From Planctomycetaceae bacterium (lineage in GTDB: Bacteria > Planctomycetota > Planctomycetia > Planctomycetales > Planctomycetaceae), in contig JACKHO010000004.1 of the NCBI GenBank assembly GCA_020638955.1, forward strand, positions 625,140 through 689,139: a stretch of 64,000 nt of DNA. The letters run 5' to 3'. A model generated the notes under the pieces. It made no database searches. It saw only the letters and a list, made by a program, of their open reading frames with translations, and had not been told where the DNA came from. The translations under genes were made by a program, and so were the position numbers. Of the stretch, positions 22,619 through 31,950 are shown piece by piece. Position 1 is the first letter of the stretch. Every line of letters starts with the position of its first letter.

Positions 22619-25378
22619 CTATTCCTCTTCCTGTGCTGGCGGTGTCGCATCGTCGCCCATGCTGGCTTCAGTTGTTGGAGGAGCAGCGGGCGGGGCAGCA
22701 GGTGGTGCTGTTTCCTCGCTTTCGTCCGCAACTTCGGCGGGAATGTGCGCGAGTTGGACGAGGCTGTCGCCTTCGTCGAGGCTCATCAGGCGGACACCCT
22801 GGGTGTTACGTCCAATGGGCCGGACGTCGGCCACACGAATGCGTTGGATCTTCCCGCTGGAAGTGACCATCAAGACGTCGTCACCATCAACCACAGCCAG
22901 CGTGCCGACCACGCGGCCGTTGCGTTTCGTGGTCTTGATATCCCGCAGGCCTTTGCCGCCGCGTTTCTGACGACGGTAACGCATGTTGGATGACGTAGGG
23001 CTGGTGTCATTTTCGTCGCCGGAATCTGCGTCTGGGGCGTCGTCACTGCTGTCGTCTTCTCCGCTGTCGACGGCTCCGAACGGTGTCCGTTTGCCGTAGC
23101 CGTGTTCGCACATGGTGAACAGCGTGGCGTCTTCAGTGGCGACAACCATGCCGACCACTTCATCACTCTTGCTGAGGGAAATTCCCTTCACGCCACGGGT
23201 ATTGCGGCCCATGGCACGTGCATCGGACTCGCTGAAGCGAATCGACATGCCGTCGGCGGTGCTGAGGACCACGTCTTCGCCGGGCGCAACTTTGACGACG
23301 TCGACCAGTCGGTCATCGTCATCGAGGTTGATGGCAATAATGCCGCCTTTCATGGGGCGGCTGTAGGCGGAGAGCAGGGTTTTCTTGACGGTTCCCTTTC
23401 GGGTGACCATGAGCAGGCTGCGTTCTTCGTCGAATTCGCGAACGTCAATGCAGTCCTGCACCCGTTCTTCATCACTGAGGTTCAGCAGGTTGACCAGTGC
23501 CCGACCTTTGGCGGTGCGGTTCTGCAGCGGCAGGTCATAGACCTTCTGCCAGTACACCTTGCCGAAGTTGGTGAAGAACAACAGGTAACTGTGGGTGCTG
23601 GAGACGAACAGGTGCTCGATGGGGTCTTCGTCGTCCGCTTTGGCTCCTTTGATTCCCTTGCCGCCCCGGTTCTGGGCCTGGTAAATCGTGAGCGGCGTCC
23701 GCTTGATGTAGCCCCGCTGCGAAAGCGTGACCACCATAGGCTCTTCGGTGATGAGCGAGTCTTTGTCGACGTCGGTTAGTTCTTCTTCGTCGATTTCGGT
23801 GCGGCGCTGGTCGGGGAACTTCCTTTTCAAGTCCTCCATGTCTTCCCGTACAACCGCCCGGATGTGAGCTTCATCACTCAGCAAATGCCGATAGCCGAGA
23901 ATGTCGTCGAGCAGAGCTTTGTGTTCGCCTTGCAGATTGTCGCGTTCGAGGTTGGCCAGCGAGCCAAGCTGCATGCTGACAATGGCCTCCGCCTGATTCG
24001 CGGAGAGGTGATACTCGGACCGCACTCCCTGTTCCAACTGGAACTCGGAGAATCCGTCGTCGCCGAGAGCCCGGGCCACCATTTCGGACGGGACGGCAAT
24101 GGCCTGCAGCCGCACTTTCGCCTCGGCCCGGCTGGGGGAGTTGCGAATGGTCTGGATGATTTGATCGATGTCCAGCTGCGCGATGAGCAACCCTTCCACC
24201 GTGTGCTTGCGGCGGCGGGCTTCTGCCAGCAGGAACTCGGTGCGACGGCGAATCACCGTGACACGATGCCGGATGAACTCCAGAATCATGTCCTTGATGT
24301 TCAGCGTCTGCGGCCGGTTTCCGACCAGGGCCAGCATAATCATGCTGACGGTGGTCTGCAGTGGCGAGAACTTATAGAGCTGATTCAGAACGACATCGCG
24401 GTCGGCGTCGCGCTTCAGGTAGACGTGCAGCCGCACCTGCCACGAAGGCGTTTTACGGTCGGTGTAGTCGACCACGCGCGAAATGCCTTCGACCTTGTTC
24501 TCCTTGATGAGGTCTTCCAGCTTTTCTTTGATACGGTCGCGCGTATCGAGATAAGGAATTTCCTTAATGACAATGACTTCGGTGTTCTTTTCAGTTTCGA
24601 AGTCGACTTTCGCCCGCAGCGTTAGAGTCGAACGGCCAGTCAGGTAACCCTGACGCACGCCATATCGTCCGCAAATGACGCCGCCGGTGGGGAAGTCCGG
24701 CCCCGGCAGGCGGGTCATGATGTCTTCAATGGTCGCCTCGGGCTCGTCGATGAGGAGTTGGACTGCATCGGCCACTTCGGAAAGGTTGTGTGGCGGGATG
24801 CTGGTTGCCATCCCCACGGCAATCCCCTGTGATCCGTTGACCAGCAGGCCGGGGAACCGGGACGGTAACACGACCGGTTCTTCGTTGCGTTGGTCGTAGG
24901 TTGGGATGTAATCGACGGTGTCGCGCTGCAGGTCGTCGAGCATTTCGGACGCCGCGCTGCTCAGGCGGGCTTCCGTATAACGCATGGCCGCCGGACCCAG
25001 CCCTGCGATGGAACCGAAGTTCCCCTGTTTGTCGATGAGCGTTTGCCGCATGACCCAGTCCTGCCCCATGCGGACCAGGGTGGGGTAAATGACGCTTTCG
25101 CCGTGCGGGTGATAGTTACCCGACGTATCGCCCGAGATTTTTGCACATTTAACCCGGCCCGAGTTGGGGCCGAGGTTCAAGTCGTTCATGGCGACGAGAA
25201 TACGCCGCTGCGCGGGCTTGAGACCGTCGCGCACATCCGGCAAAGCCCGGCTGACAATGACCGACATGGCATACGTCAGATAGCTCTGCTGCATTTCCTC
25301 CCGAATGTCGAGAGGCTCAATTGTGCCGTCTGGAGAACTACCGTCTGAACCATCCGTGGAAGAAGTTTCGTCGACCAA
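22619..25378 (-). CDS. gyrA: DNA gyrase subunit A
   Basis: A 919-residue type II topoisomerase breakage-reunion subunit. Catalytic Tyr134 is in AAMRYTEARLS. The winged-helix quinolone region reads YHPHGESVIYPTLVRM, and the primary gate segment LLVNGSQGIAVGMAT follows. A C-terminal beta-pinwheel carries the GyrA box QKRGGKG (around residue 803), so this is gyrase rather than ParC; a second RGGKGIKGAK occurs in an earlier blade. The tail is Ala/Pro/Glu-rich. At the position equivalent to E. coli Asp87 there is Pro99, while the equivalent of Ser83 is Ser95. The start is TTG with AGGAG nine bases upstream; the nearby ATG is out of frame. Confidence 0.96.
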   Translation of the reverse strand: MVDETSSTDGSDGSSPDGTIEPLDIREEMQQSYLTYAMSVIVSRALPDVRDGLKPAQRRILVAMNDLNLGPNSGRVKCAKISGDTSGNYHPHGESVIYPTLVRMGQDWVMRQTLIDKQGNFGSIAGLGPAAMRYTEARLSSAASEMLDDLQRDTVDYIPTYDQRNEEPVVLPSRFPGLLVNGSQGIAVGMATSIPPHNLSEVADAVQLLIDEPEATIEDIMTRLPGPDFPTGGVICGRYGVRQGYLTGRSTLTLRAKVDFETEKNTEVIVIKEIPYLDTRDRIKEKLEDLIKENKVEGISRVVDYTDRKTPSWQVRLHVYLKRDADRDVVLNQLYKFSPLQTTVSMIMLALVGNRPQTLNIKDMILEFIRHRVTVIRRRTEFLLAEARRRKHTVEGLLIAQLDIDQIIQTIRNSPSRAEAKVRLQAIAVPSEMVARALGDDGFSEFQLEQGVRSEYHLSANQAEAIVSMQLGSLANLERDNLQGEHKALLDDILGYRHLLSDEAHIRAVVREDMEDLKRKFPDQRRTEIDEEELTDVDKDSLITEEPMVVTLSQRGYIKRTPLTIYQAQNRGGKGIKGAKADDEDPIEHLFVSSTHSYLLFFTNFGKVYWQKVYDLPLQNRTAKGRALVNLLNLSDEERVQDCIDVREFDEERSLLMVTRKGTVKKTLLSAYSRPMKGGIIAINLDDDDRLVDVVKVAPGEDVVLSTADGMSIRFSESDARAMGRNTRGVKGISLSKSDEVVGMVVATEDATLFTMCEHGYGKRTPFGAVDSGEDDSSDDAPDADSGDENDTSPTSSNMRYRRQKRGGKGLRDIKTTKRNGRVVGTLAVVDGDDVLMVTSSGKIQRIRVADVRPIGRNTQGVRLMSLDEGDSLVQLAHIPAEVADESEETAPPAAPPAAPPTTEASMGDDATPPAQEEE

Positions 25379-25598
25379 CGAACCATACTCCTGAAGTGAC
25401 TGTCGAGAGGCTGTTTAGTGTTAGCCGAACTCGTTGATATTAAAGAGCTTAGGGGGCTGCGTTGCGTCCCGTTGCAAGTGCTGAATTGTAGCAGAATTGG
25501 AGGGGTATCTCAAACCGCTTCGATTGAGTTCTGCAAGGGAATTTCAGAGGTGAAATGGATGCTCGCCAATGTGCATTTTGAGCGGCACAAGTCGCTGA

Positions 25599-27635
25599 TT
25601 ATTCGCGCCAGACCGACTTCAACTGATGCAGTTGCACGTTGGTGATTTTCGCCGTTTCGTCACCGCAGAACGCCTCAATGAGAGGCTGCTGACTCGATGG
25701 GAAAACTCGATCGCTGATGACGGCTTCTCCGTCGTTGACGAAGACTTCGATGGTGGAGCGATCGACGAAAATGCGGAGTTTCAGTGAGCCGTCCACGAGC
25801 CGGGCTGGAGCATCGTGTCGACCGGGGAAGGCGGAGTGGAAATCGACGTTGCCGGATTTCCGTCGGTCGACATAGACGCCCAGCTGATTCTGGTCGTAGC
25901 CGACCTCGGTGAATTCCTCTTCTCCGGTGCGAATACGGATTCCCAGCGAACGGGCGTTGCCGGGGGTGAGCGTCGCTTCGAGTTCGAAAGTCATGTCCTG
26001 CAGATCGCCCGCCTCGATTAGAGCGACGGGAGGCCAGCGGACATCGTTTGTGTCGAGCGTTCGCGTCGAGAATCTGAGTTGTTTTAATTCTTCGACGGGT
26101 TGTTGGATCAGGACGTAATGCGCCGGCTCTTCATTGTTGAACGTCACTTTTCGCAGGCTCAGTACACGAGGAATGGACATACTGCTGCGCCAGGGGGATG
26201 TTGGCACCAGGCAGGTTTCCCAGTTGTTGAACCATCCCAGCCACATGCGACGACCATCGGAGTCGGGAATGTCGGACCAGCTGACAGGCGCGTAGAAGTC
26301 GCGTCCGAAGTCGACCCACTGGGCAGACTGGTATGCCGAGAACTTTGTGCCATCGAATTCACCGACGAAGTACTCGCCGCCGCTGCCTCCAGCGATGGAA
26401 CCACTCCCCATGTCTGCTTCGAGGGCCCAGAGCTTTTTGCCGGGCTCGCCTTCGACTGGCAGTTGAAACAGGTCCGGACATTCCCAGTTTGGTTTGTGGC
26501 GCTGTCCCGCCGGACCGAAGCGACTGAGTTCGGTCCAGTTCTTCAGGTCACTTGATGAATAGAACAGTAGCACTTTCTCGGCAGCCAGTGTGACGACCAT
26601 TACCCAGCGGTTGGTGGGATCATGCCAGAAGACCTTGGGGTCACGGAAGTCAGGATTGTTGCGGTCTAGTACGGGGTTATTTGCGTACTGTGTCCACGTC
26701 CGACCGCGGTCATTGCTATAGGCGATGTTCTGCACTTGTTTGCCGTGTCCGTGCCCGGTGTAGATGGCCACCATGGGCGGTTGGTTGTTGACGCCGAATC
26801 CCGACGTGTTGTTGTGGTCCACCACGCAGCAGCCGCTGAACGCCATAATTCCGTCTGCTTCTGGAATAGCGAGCGGCAGATGCTCCCAATGCGAGAGGTC
26901 TTTGCTGACGGCGTGTCCCCAGCTCATGTGCCCCCAAGAATTCCCGGCAGGGTTGTATTGATAGAAGAGGTGATATTCCCCGTCGTGGTACACGAGCCCG
27001 TTCGGGTCGTTCATCCAGTTGATTTCTGGACTGAAGTGATACTGGGGTCGCAGTGGCTCGTTGAGGTAGTTGGCAGAGAGGCGATACTCGGCCAGTTTGT
27101 GTTCGAGGTCAAACCGGGCGGGCGGTTCGTCCGTTTGCATGATGTGGTCGACATTAATGTGACCCCAGCCACCGGTGGCTTCATCAATAATTCGAACGCG
27201 GGCCTGCTTTCCCAGCAGGTCTTTGACATCCCAGGAGGACCATTCCAAATCTTCTGATTCGTCACCTGTCGCCACTCGAACAATTTTGTCGTCAACCAGC
27301 AGTTGGACTGCCAGTCGCTGTTCATCACGTCCGCCGCCAATCAGAAGGGCAATGTGTGGTCGCTCAATTCTGAACGGAGAACTCGTGGCGGTCCCGGTGC
27401 TGGTGTCGCCTTTATAATACGAGTTGATCAGTCGCTTGCCCCGATAGCCGGAGACTGCCATTTGATTGTCGAGTGCACCCTCCGCCGGTGCATCACCGAA
27501 CGCGTCGCCTGTGATATCCCAGCCGGAGTAGGTGCCGGACTCGAAGTCTTCGATGAGAACATCTTCGGCGCGAAGCGAGACCGTGAGGCAGAACGCAAAG
27601 CTGCCGAACAGAAATACCAGTCGGGGTAGATGCAT
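25599..27635 (-). CDS. Secreted glycoside hydrolase family 32 enzyme (levanase/invertase type)
   Basis: A 678-residue exported protein: signal peptide about 1-23, an N-terminal beta-rich domain (about 25-170), then a GH32 five-bladed propeller. The nucleophile Asp210 is in WMNDPNG, the transition-state stabilising Asp in FRDPKVFWHD (about 335), and the acid/base Glu in WECPDLFQLP (about 390). A C-terminal beta-sandwich follows (FVDRSTIEVFVNDG, near the end). GH32 enzymes hydrolyse fructans or sucrose with retention. The leading beta domain could bind substrate. It is divergent from the GH5 gene across a 181-base shared upstream region, suggesting joint control of plant or algal polysaccharide use. 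Confidence 0.93.
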   Translation of the reverse strand: MHLPRLVFLFGSFAFCLTVSLRAEDVLIEDFESGTYSGWDITGDAFGDAPAEGALDNQMAVSGYRGKRLINSYYKGDTSTGTATSSPFRIERPHIALLIGGGRDEQRLAVQLLVDDKIVRVATGDESEDLEWSSWDVKDLLGKQARVRIIDEATGGWGHINVDHIMQTDEPPARFDLEHKLAEYRLSANYLNEPLRPQYHFSPEINWMNDPNGLVYHDGEYHLFYQYNPAGNSWGHMSWGHAVSKDLSHWEHLPLAIPEADGIMAFSGCCVVDHNNTSGFGVNNQPPMVAIYTGHGHGKQVQNIAYSNDRGRTWTQYANNPVLDRNNPDFRDPKVFWHDPTNRWVMVVTLAAEKVLLFYSSSDLKNWTELSRFGPAGQRHKPNWECPDLFQLPVEGEPGKKLWALEADMGSGSIAGGSGGEYFVGEFDGTKFSAYQSAQWVDFGRDFYAPVSWSDIPDSDGRRMWLGWFNNWETCLVPTSPWRSSMSIPRVLSLRKVTFNNEEPAHYVLIQQPVEELKQLRFSTRTLDTNDVRWPPVALIEAGDLQDMTFELEATLTPGNARSLGIRIRTGEEEFTEVGYDQNQLGVYVDRRKSGNVDFHSAFPGRHDAPARLVDGSLKLRIFVDRSTIEVFVNDGEAVISDRVFPSSQQPLIEAFCGDETAKITNVQLHQLKSVWRE

Positions 27636-27816
27636 TGATGAATTTCAGTTGAAGCGATGAGAGCAGATGAATGTTTCCGCATGGTGATGAACATTGCTGC
27701 TGCAAACAAGTACGGCGACGCAGTTGATTCGCGTCGGCAATTCGGGATCGGTATGCTGCCATGAATAGGGCAGATCGTCCGAGTACGGTTCGCATTCAAA
27801 AACTGCTCCTTGAGAA

Positions 27817-30057
27817 ATGTTCGTCATGTTTCGTTGCTGTTATCAATTGTTGCTAGTTTTTCTGTTGTGCCTGCTGGCGACGTCAGCGTTTGGCCAAGCG
27901 GAGACCGATAAGGGTTTCGGGCCAGATGGCAGTTTTGAGGTGGATGCCAATGGCGATAGCTGGCCCGATGGTTGGGCTCGGGTGGAACCGGGTGGGGAGT
28001 GGCTGGAAGAAGAGGGCAGTCACTTCCTGCGACTGAGCAGCACAGCCCCTGACAAAATGGTGATGCTCTACCAGGAAATTGCCGTGCCGCAAGGAGTGGA
28101 GGCTGTCGAACTGTCGTGGCGGCAGCGCATCAGTGGGCTCAAGGTGGGAAAGCAATCGTGGTTCGACGCCCGCATTCTGATGGAATTCCTGGATGCAAAT
28201 CGTGAAAAGGTCACACCGACTCCTGGTGCTCCCGCTTCGCGAAAGGACACCGACGGCTGGGTAGCGAAATCAACATCATTCGTCGTTCCGGAGGGAGCAA
28301 AGACGTTGAAGTTTATGCCTTGCCTGTTTCAGGTGACGAGTGGAACGTTTGATTTGGACGACATTGTGCTGCGTTCAGTTGATCCCAAACCAATTCGTGA
28401 AGCAGCTGAAGCTGCTGCGGCTGCGAGACTGGCCAAGCAGCAGGCTGATGCGGAAAAGCGGCGTACCAAAGCCGCAACCATCCTCGCCCAAAATGGGTCA
28501 CTTATTTCCAACGGAAACTTCGAGGCCGACGTCAAAAAGGCGGACGGCTGGCCCGACGACTGGGGACGGCTCAAAGAGGGTGGGAGTTGGGAGGACGAAG
28601 CAGGGAATCATTTCCTCAGAATGACATCAGTCAAACCGGGCGAAATGGTGATGGCGTATCGGACCTTCGACATTCCGTCAGGGACTGAGGCGTTGGAACT
28701 GACATGGCGGCAGCGTGTGACGGGATTGAAGCGCGGCAGTTCCCCCTGGTTTGATGCTCGCATTATGCTGGAGTTCACTGGTATCGACGGTAAGAAGCTC
28801 TCTCAAAAACCGTCGCCACCCTATACACAGAAGGACACGAGCGGCTGGGTGGAACGCTCAGTGCAGTTTCTGGTGCCGGACGGAGCGCTGACACTGGTGT
28901 TCATGCCCAGCCTGTTTCAGGTCGAAGCGGGGACGCTTGACCTCGATGACCTCGTGCTGAAGCCCGTCGGTCCGGAAGCATTGCTCGCTGCCGCGAAGCA
29001 GCGGGAAAAAGAAATCGCGGCCCGGTATGTACCTCCCGAGGAGCCGAACCGTACGAAGTGGCCGTCCGAACTCCATGTGTCTGGCAATCGACTCCACAAT
29101 GCCGACGGAAAGGAAGTCTGGTTGCAGGGGGTGAATGCCGGTGGACTGGAAACACTGCCTCACGATCGACAGGTGATTAAGTCGGTTGTCGTGGCGATTG
29201 ACGAGTGGAAGGCGAATTGCGTGCGCGTGCCAATGAACGAAGCGTTCTGGTACGGCATGAGTCCGTATCAGCAGGATGGTGGTCGCGAGTACCGGGAGAT
29301 TATTGATCAAATCATTACGCTGGCGGCGAATCGAGGGGCTTATGTGGCGATCGACCTGCATCGTTTCCGCGCCCCCAAACAGGAGCACACAGACTTCTGG
29401 AAGGACTTTGCGAAGCAGTACAAGGACCATCCCGCGGTGCTGTTTGATGTGTTTAATGAGCCGCACGGGGTAACGTGGGAGCAGTGGCGGAATGGAGGCT
29501 GGATTGGCGAAAAGGAGGGCCAGGACGAGTCGGCGTTTCTGACTGACGAAGAGAAACGACGCAACCAGGGTTTCGAGTCGGTTGGGATGCAGGGACTCGT
29601 CGACGCCGTGCGTTCAACGGGTGCGAAGAATGTTATCATTGCAGGTGGCGTATTCTGGTGTAACGACCTGTCAGGAATTACGCAGGGGTACGCCCTGACT
29701 GATCCCTCGGGCAATGGCATTATGTACTCGTGGCACACTTACAACTGGCACACGGGCTGGGAAGAAAAGGTCCTCGCGACGGCGAAACAGCACCCGATTT
29801 TCTTGGGTGAAGTGGGAGCCGATATCAAGAAGCTCGACTTCATTCCGGCTGATGATCAGGAAGACCCGTACACCTGGGTGCCCGACATGCTGGGATTCGT
29901 ACAGAAACACCGCCTCAACTGGACTGGCTGGTGCCTGCATCCCAAGGCGTCGCCGATCATGATTTCCGACTGGCGTTACACGCCGACGCCCTACTGGGGG
30001 GAGTTCGCCAAAGAGGCTCTCTCCGGGAAGCAGTTTGAGCTCAAGAAGACTCGTTGA
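27817..30057 (+). CDS. Secreted GH5-like glycoside hydrolase with duplicated carbohydrate-binding-like domains
   Basis: A 746-residue exported protein. After the signal peptide (about 1-27) come two homologous beta-rich modules of about 165 residues each. Both share the series NGDSWPDGW/ADGWPDDW, HFLR, ELSWRQR/ELTWRQR, WFDARI and GTFDLDDIVL/GTLDLDDLVL, so they are an internal duplication that looks like carbohydrate-binding modules. The C-terminal half is a GH5/GH-A TIM barrel with acid/base Glu548 in DVFNEPHG and nucleophile Glu665 in FLGEVGAD. Such enzymes cleave beta-linked glucans or mannans. The start could be 27817 or the ATG at 27826; neither has a strong Shine-Dalgarno sequence. Confidence 0.9.
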   Translation: MFVMFRCCYQLLLVFLLCLLATSAFGQAETDKGFGPDGSFEVDANGDSWPDGWARVEPGGEWLEEEGSHFLRLSSTAPDKMVMLYQEIAVPQGVEAVELSWRQRISGLKVGKQSWFDARILMEFLDANREKVTPTPGAPASRKDTDGWVAKSTSFVVPEGAKTLKFMPCLFQVTSGTFDLDDIVLRSVDPKPIREAAEAAAAARLAKQQADAEKRRTKAATILAQNGSLISNGNFEADVKKADGWPDDWGRLKEGGSWEDEAGNHFLRMTSVKPGEMVMAYRTFDIPSGTEALELTWRQRVTGLKRGSSPWFDARIMLEFTGIDGKKLSQKPSPPYTQKDTSGWVERSVQFLVPDGALTLVFMPSLFQVEAGTLDLDDLVLKPVGPEALLAAAKQREKEIAARYVPPEEPNRTKWPSELHVSGNRLHNADGKEVWLQGVNAGGLETLPHDRQVIKSVVVAIDEWKANCVRVPMNEAFWYGMSPYQQDGGREYREIIDQIITLAANRGAYVAIDLHRFRAPKQEHTDFWKDFAKQYKDHPAVLFDVFNEPHGVTWEQWRNGGWIGEKEGQDESAFLTDEEKRRNQGFESVGMQGLVDAVRSTGAKNVIIAGGVFWCNDLSGITQGYALTDPSGNGIMYSWHTYNWHTGWEEKVLATAKQHPIFLGEVGADIKKLDFIPADDQEDPYTWVPDMLGFVQKHRLNWTGWCLHPKASPIMISDWRYTPTPYWGEFAKEALSGKQFELKKTR

Positions 30058-30066
30058 GATGGTTGA

Positions 30067-30106
30067 ACCACGAACGGAACGAAATATACGAAAGTCTGTT
30101 CGTGGT
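30067..30106. repeat. Inverted repeat after the GH5 gene
   Basis: ACCACGAAC (30067-30075) pairs perfectly with GTTCGTGGT (30098-30106) around a 22-base loop. It begins ten bases after the GH5 stop codon. It looks like a dispersed palindrome rather than a terminator, since a clear terminator follows at 30136-30165. Confidence 0.6.
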
Positions 30107-30135
30107 TTCCGTGGCGACTAATAAACGTCAACGAA

Positions 30136-30165
30136 AAAAGGCACCAACGCTTGTTGGTGCCTTTT
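30136..30165. terminator. Bidirectional rho-independent terminator
   Basis: AAAAGGCACCAAC and GTTGGTGCCTTTT form a perfect 13-bp hairpin around GCTT, with A-rich sequence before and T-rich sequence after. It lies between the GH5 gene (+) and the ketosynthase-like gene (-), which converge here, so it can end both transcripts. Confidence 0.9.
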
Positions 30166-30190
30166 CTGTTTGATTGAACGTCAGCCGTCA

Positions 30191-31477
30191 CTACACGGTA
30201 CGCAACAGTGTCGCAGCACTTTGGCCCATGGAGGTGCGGTTTACGCTGAGGGCGATGCCGGATTTCAAACGGACTGGTTCACGGGCCACGTTGACGCGGC
30301 AGAGTGGGTCTGGGTGTTCGTAGTGCAGGGTGCGGGGGAGTTCGCCGTGTCGCAGCGACAGAATGCTGCCTGCGAGTTCGACGGCTCCTGAACCGGCTTC
30401 GAAGTTACCGAAGTAGCTCTTCAACGCGGTGACGGGAATTTTGTCGATGGCGGTTCCGAGTGCTCGGTGATATGCCTTGGCTTCGACCCAGTCGTCGCGA
30501 CGCGTACTCTTACCGTGTGCGTTGATGTGACCGATTTCTTCAGGTCGAATACCAGACCGGCTCAGCACGGCTTCCATCGCTCGCACGAGTCCGCGACCAC
30601 CAGCACCATTTTCGTAACCGCGACCATCACAGCCGGCACCAACACCGAGCACTTCGCAGTAAATGTCTGCACCACGAGCGACAGCATGGCTGTAACGCTC
30701 AAGGACAAAGACGGCCGAACCTTCGCCTGGAACCGTACCGTCACGATCGCGGTCGAATGGACGGCAGCCGCGGCTGGGGTCTTCTTCGCGAGACAGGTCG
30801 TCGTACAGGCTGATACGAGCCATGTCGACGGGGTGAATGTTGGAACTGCAGGCACCAACGATCATGGCGTCTGCGCGACCACCGTTGATACACCGCATCG
30901 CTTCCTGCAGGGCGAGCAGTGGTGAAGCGTCGGCGCTGGTAATTGTATTGTTTGGTCCACGTGCTTCGTGTTCGATGGCAACGTGGCAAGCTGGCATGTT
31001 GGGCAATTGCCGCAGCAACCAGAGCGGAGCAATTTTTCCGAGAGCCCCTTCACCCCAACGGGTGTAACCGTCGCGCTGGGTTGGATCAGCGAAGTCTTTG
31101 GCTGCTTCGACGAGTTCGTCCGGGGTGAACGAAATGTGGCCGGCTCCGAACTCGACGCCGAGACGGTGAGGATCCACATCGCCGGGGGCGAGACCGGCGT
31201 CTTTCATGGCCATTGACGCAGCGGAGACACCCAGTTGGATATCGCGCGACATGACCTTGAGGAATTTCTTCTGGTAGACGTGGTCCTCAGGGCAGAAATC
31301 ACTGATTTCCGCAGCGAGCTTACATGGAAGTGAGCCTGCGGGGACTGATTCAAGATGTCCAATGCCAGAGCGTCCAGCTTTGAGGTTATCCCAAAACTGC
31401 TCTTTTCCGATACCAATGGGGGCAATGACCCCAACACCGGTCACGACTACGCGCGGGGCATTTTCGCCAGCCATCAT
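30191..31477 (-). CDS. Beta-ketoacyl-ACP synthase homologue lacking the catalytic Cys
   Basis: A 428-residue FabF-type thiolase-fold protein (VVVTGVGVIAPIG start, GEGSAVFVLE, INAHGKST). The usual nucleophile motif T-A-C-(A/S) reads SADAS, so Asp183 replaces Cys. The first catalytic His is kept (His321 in AHGKST). The second, normally in the SxxGH motif, is Asn358 (KSYFGNFEAGSG). It therefore cannot perform normal condensation. It may act like a chain-length-factor subunit, a decarboxylase-like scaffold, or a partner of a true ketosynthase encoded elsewhere. Start: ATG-ATG, with GAGG about eight bases before the first. It lies 170 bases or more from an unusually structured upstream region. Confidence 0.85.
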   Translation of the reverse strand: MMAGENAPRVVVTGVGVIAPIGIGKEQFWDNLKAGRSGIGHLESVPAGSLPCKLAAEISDFCPEDHVYQKKFLKVMSRDIQLGVSAASMAMKDAGLAPGDVDPHRLGVEFGAGHISFTPDELVEAAKDFADPTQRDGYTRWGEGALGKIAPLWLLRQLPNMPACHVAIEHEARGPNNTITSADASPLLALQEAMRCINGGRADAMIVGACSSNIHPVDMARISLYDDLSREEDPSRGCRPFDRDRDGTVPGEGSAVFVLERYSHAVARGADIYCEVLGVGAGCDGRGYENGAGGRGLVRAMEAVLSRSGIRPEEIGHINAHGKSTRRDDWVEAKAYHRALGTAIDKIPVTALKSYFGNFEAGSGAVELAGSILSLRHGELPRTLHYEHPDPLCRVNVAREPVRLKSGIALSVNRTSMGQSAATLLRTV

Positions 31478-31950
31478 AGCTTGACCTCAAGTCAGAACGA
31501 ACCTCTCCCAATACCTCTATCGGTCCGCCAAACGCTCATTGTTGAGCATGGTGGTACTCGCCGTCCCTGAACAAACAATCATCCATGAAGACGAGCGGAG
31601 AGGAAAACCTCACTCAGGCCGTTACCCCAGCAAGAGTGAAACCTTCGCAACTCCATTCATGGAGTTGCATCAAACCACAAGCCGTTTTGTACCTCCGTCC
31701 TGTAAGACGGACCCACAGGCACTGCCTGAATTACCCACTCAGACGCCTGTGACCCTGGTTCACACCAAGGGTAGATCGGGTTTTTCGCTTTTCCGCAACA
31801 CAAACCCCTTTGGGTTACGTGGAGCGATACACCTTCACAACAGTATTAGACGCTACTTCCCCCACGCTGTCAATGGGCGAGATGGCCACTTGGCCGGAAT
31901 CGCAACTCTTGCAACAGCAACTTCTTATGTGTGGGAAATCGCGTAAGTGC
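31478..31950. other. Structure-rich intergenic region, possible RNA or leader
   Basis: A 473-base gap between the ketosynthase-like and DUF368 genes, which share the minus strand. It holds a cluster of hairpins: GCAACTCCAT-tc-ATGGAGTTGC (31647-31668), TCCGTC-ctgtaa-GACGGA (31694-31711), a CAGGC-act-GCCTG unit just after it, an ACCCTggtt/ccAAGGGT pair about 50 bases further, and AACCC-cttt-GGGTT near 31803-31816. On the plus strand the fourth is followed by a T-rich stretch. No known riboswitch, 6S, tmRNA or RNase P signature was recognised. Open frames here lack a Shine-Dalgarno sequence and recognisable content. Confidence 0.45.

Noticed and set aside
23864..24625. A 253-codon open frame opposite gyrA (and another at 23102-23779)
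   Set aside because: Both are antisense to strongly conserved gyrase motifs; long antisense frames are expected with this codon bias.
31539..31946. A 135-codon plus-strand gene
   Set aside because: No Shine-Dalgarno sequence, no recognisable domain, and it runs across several hairpins of the structure-rich intergenic region.
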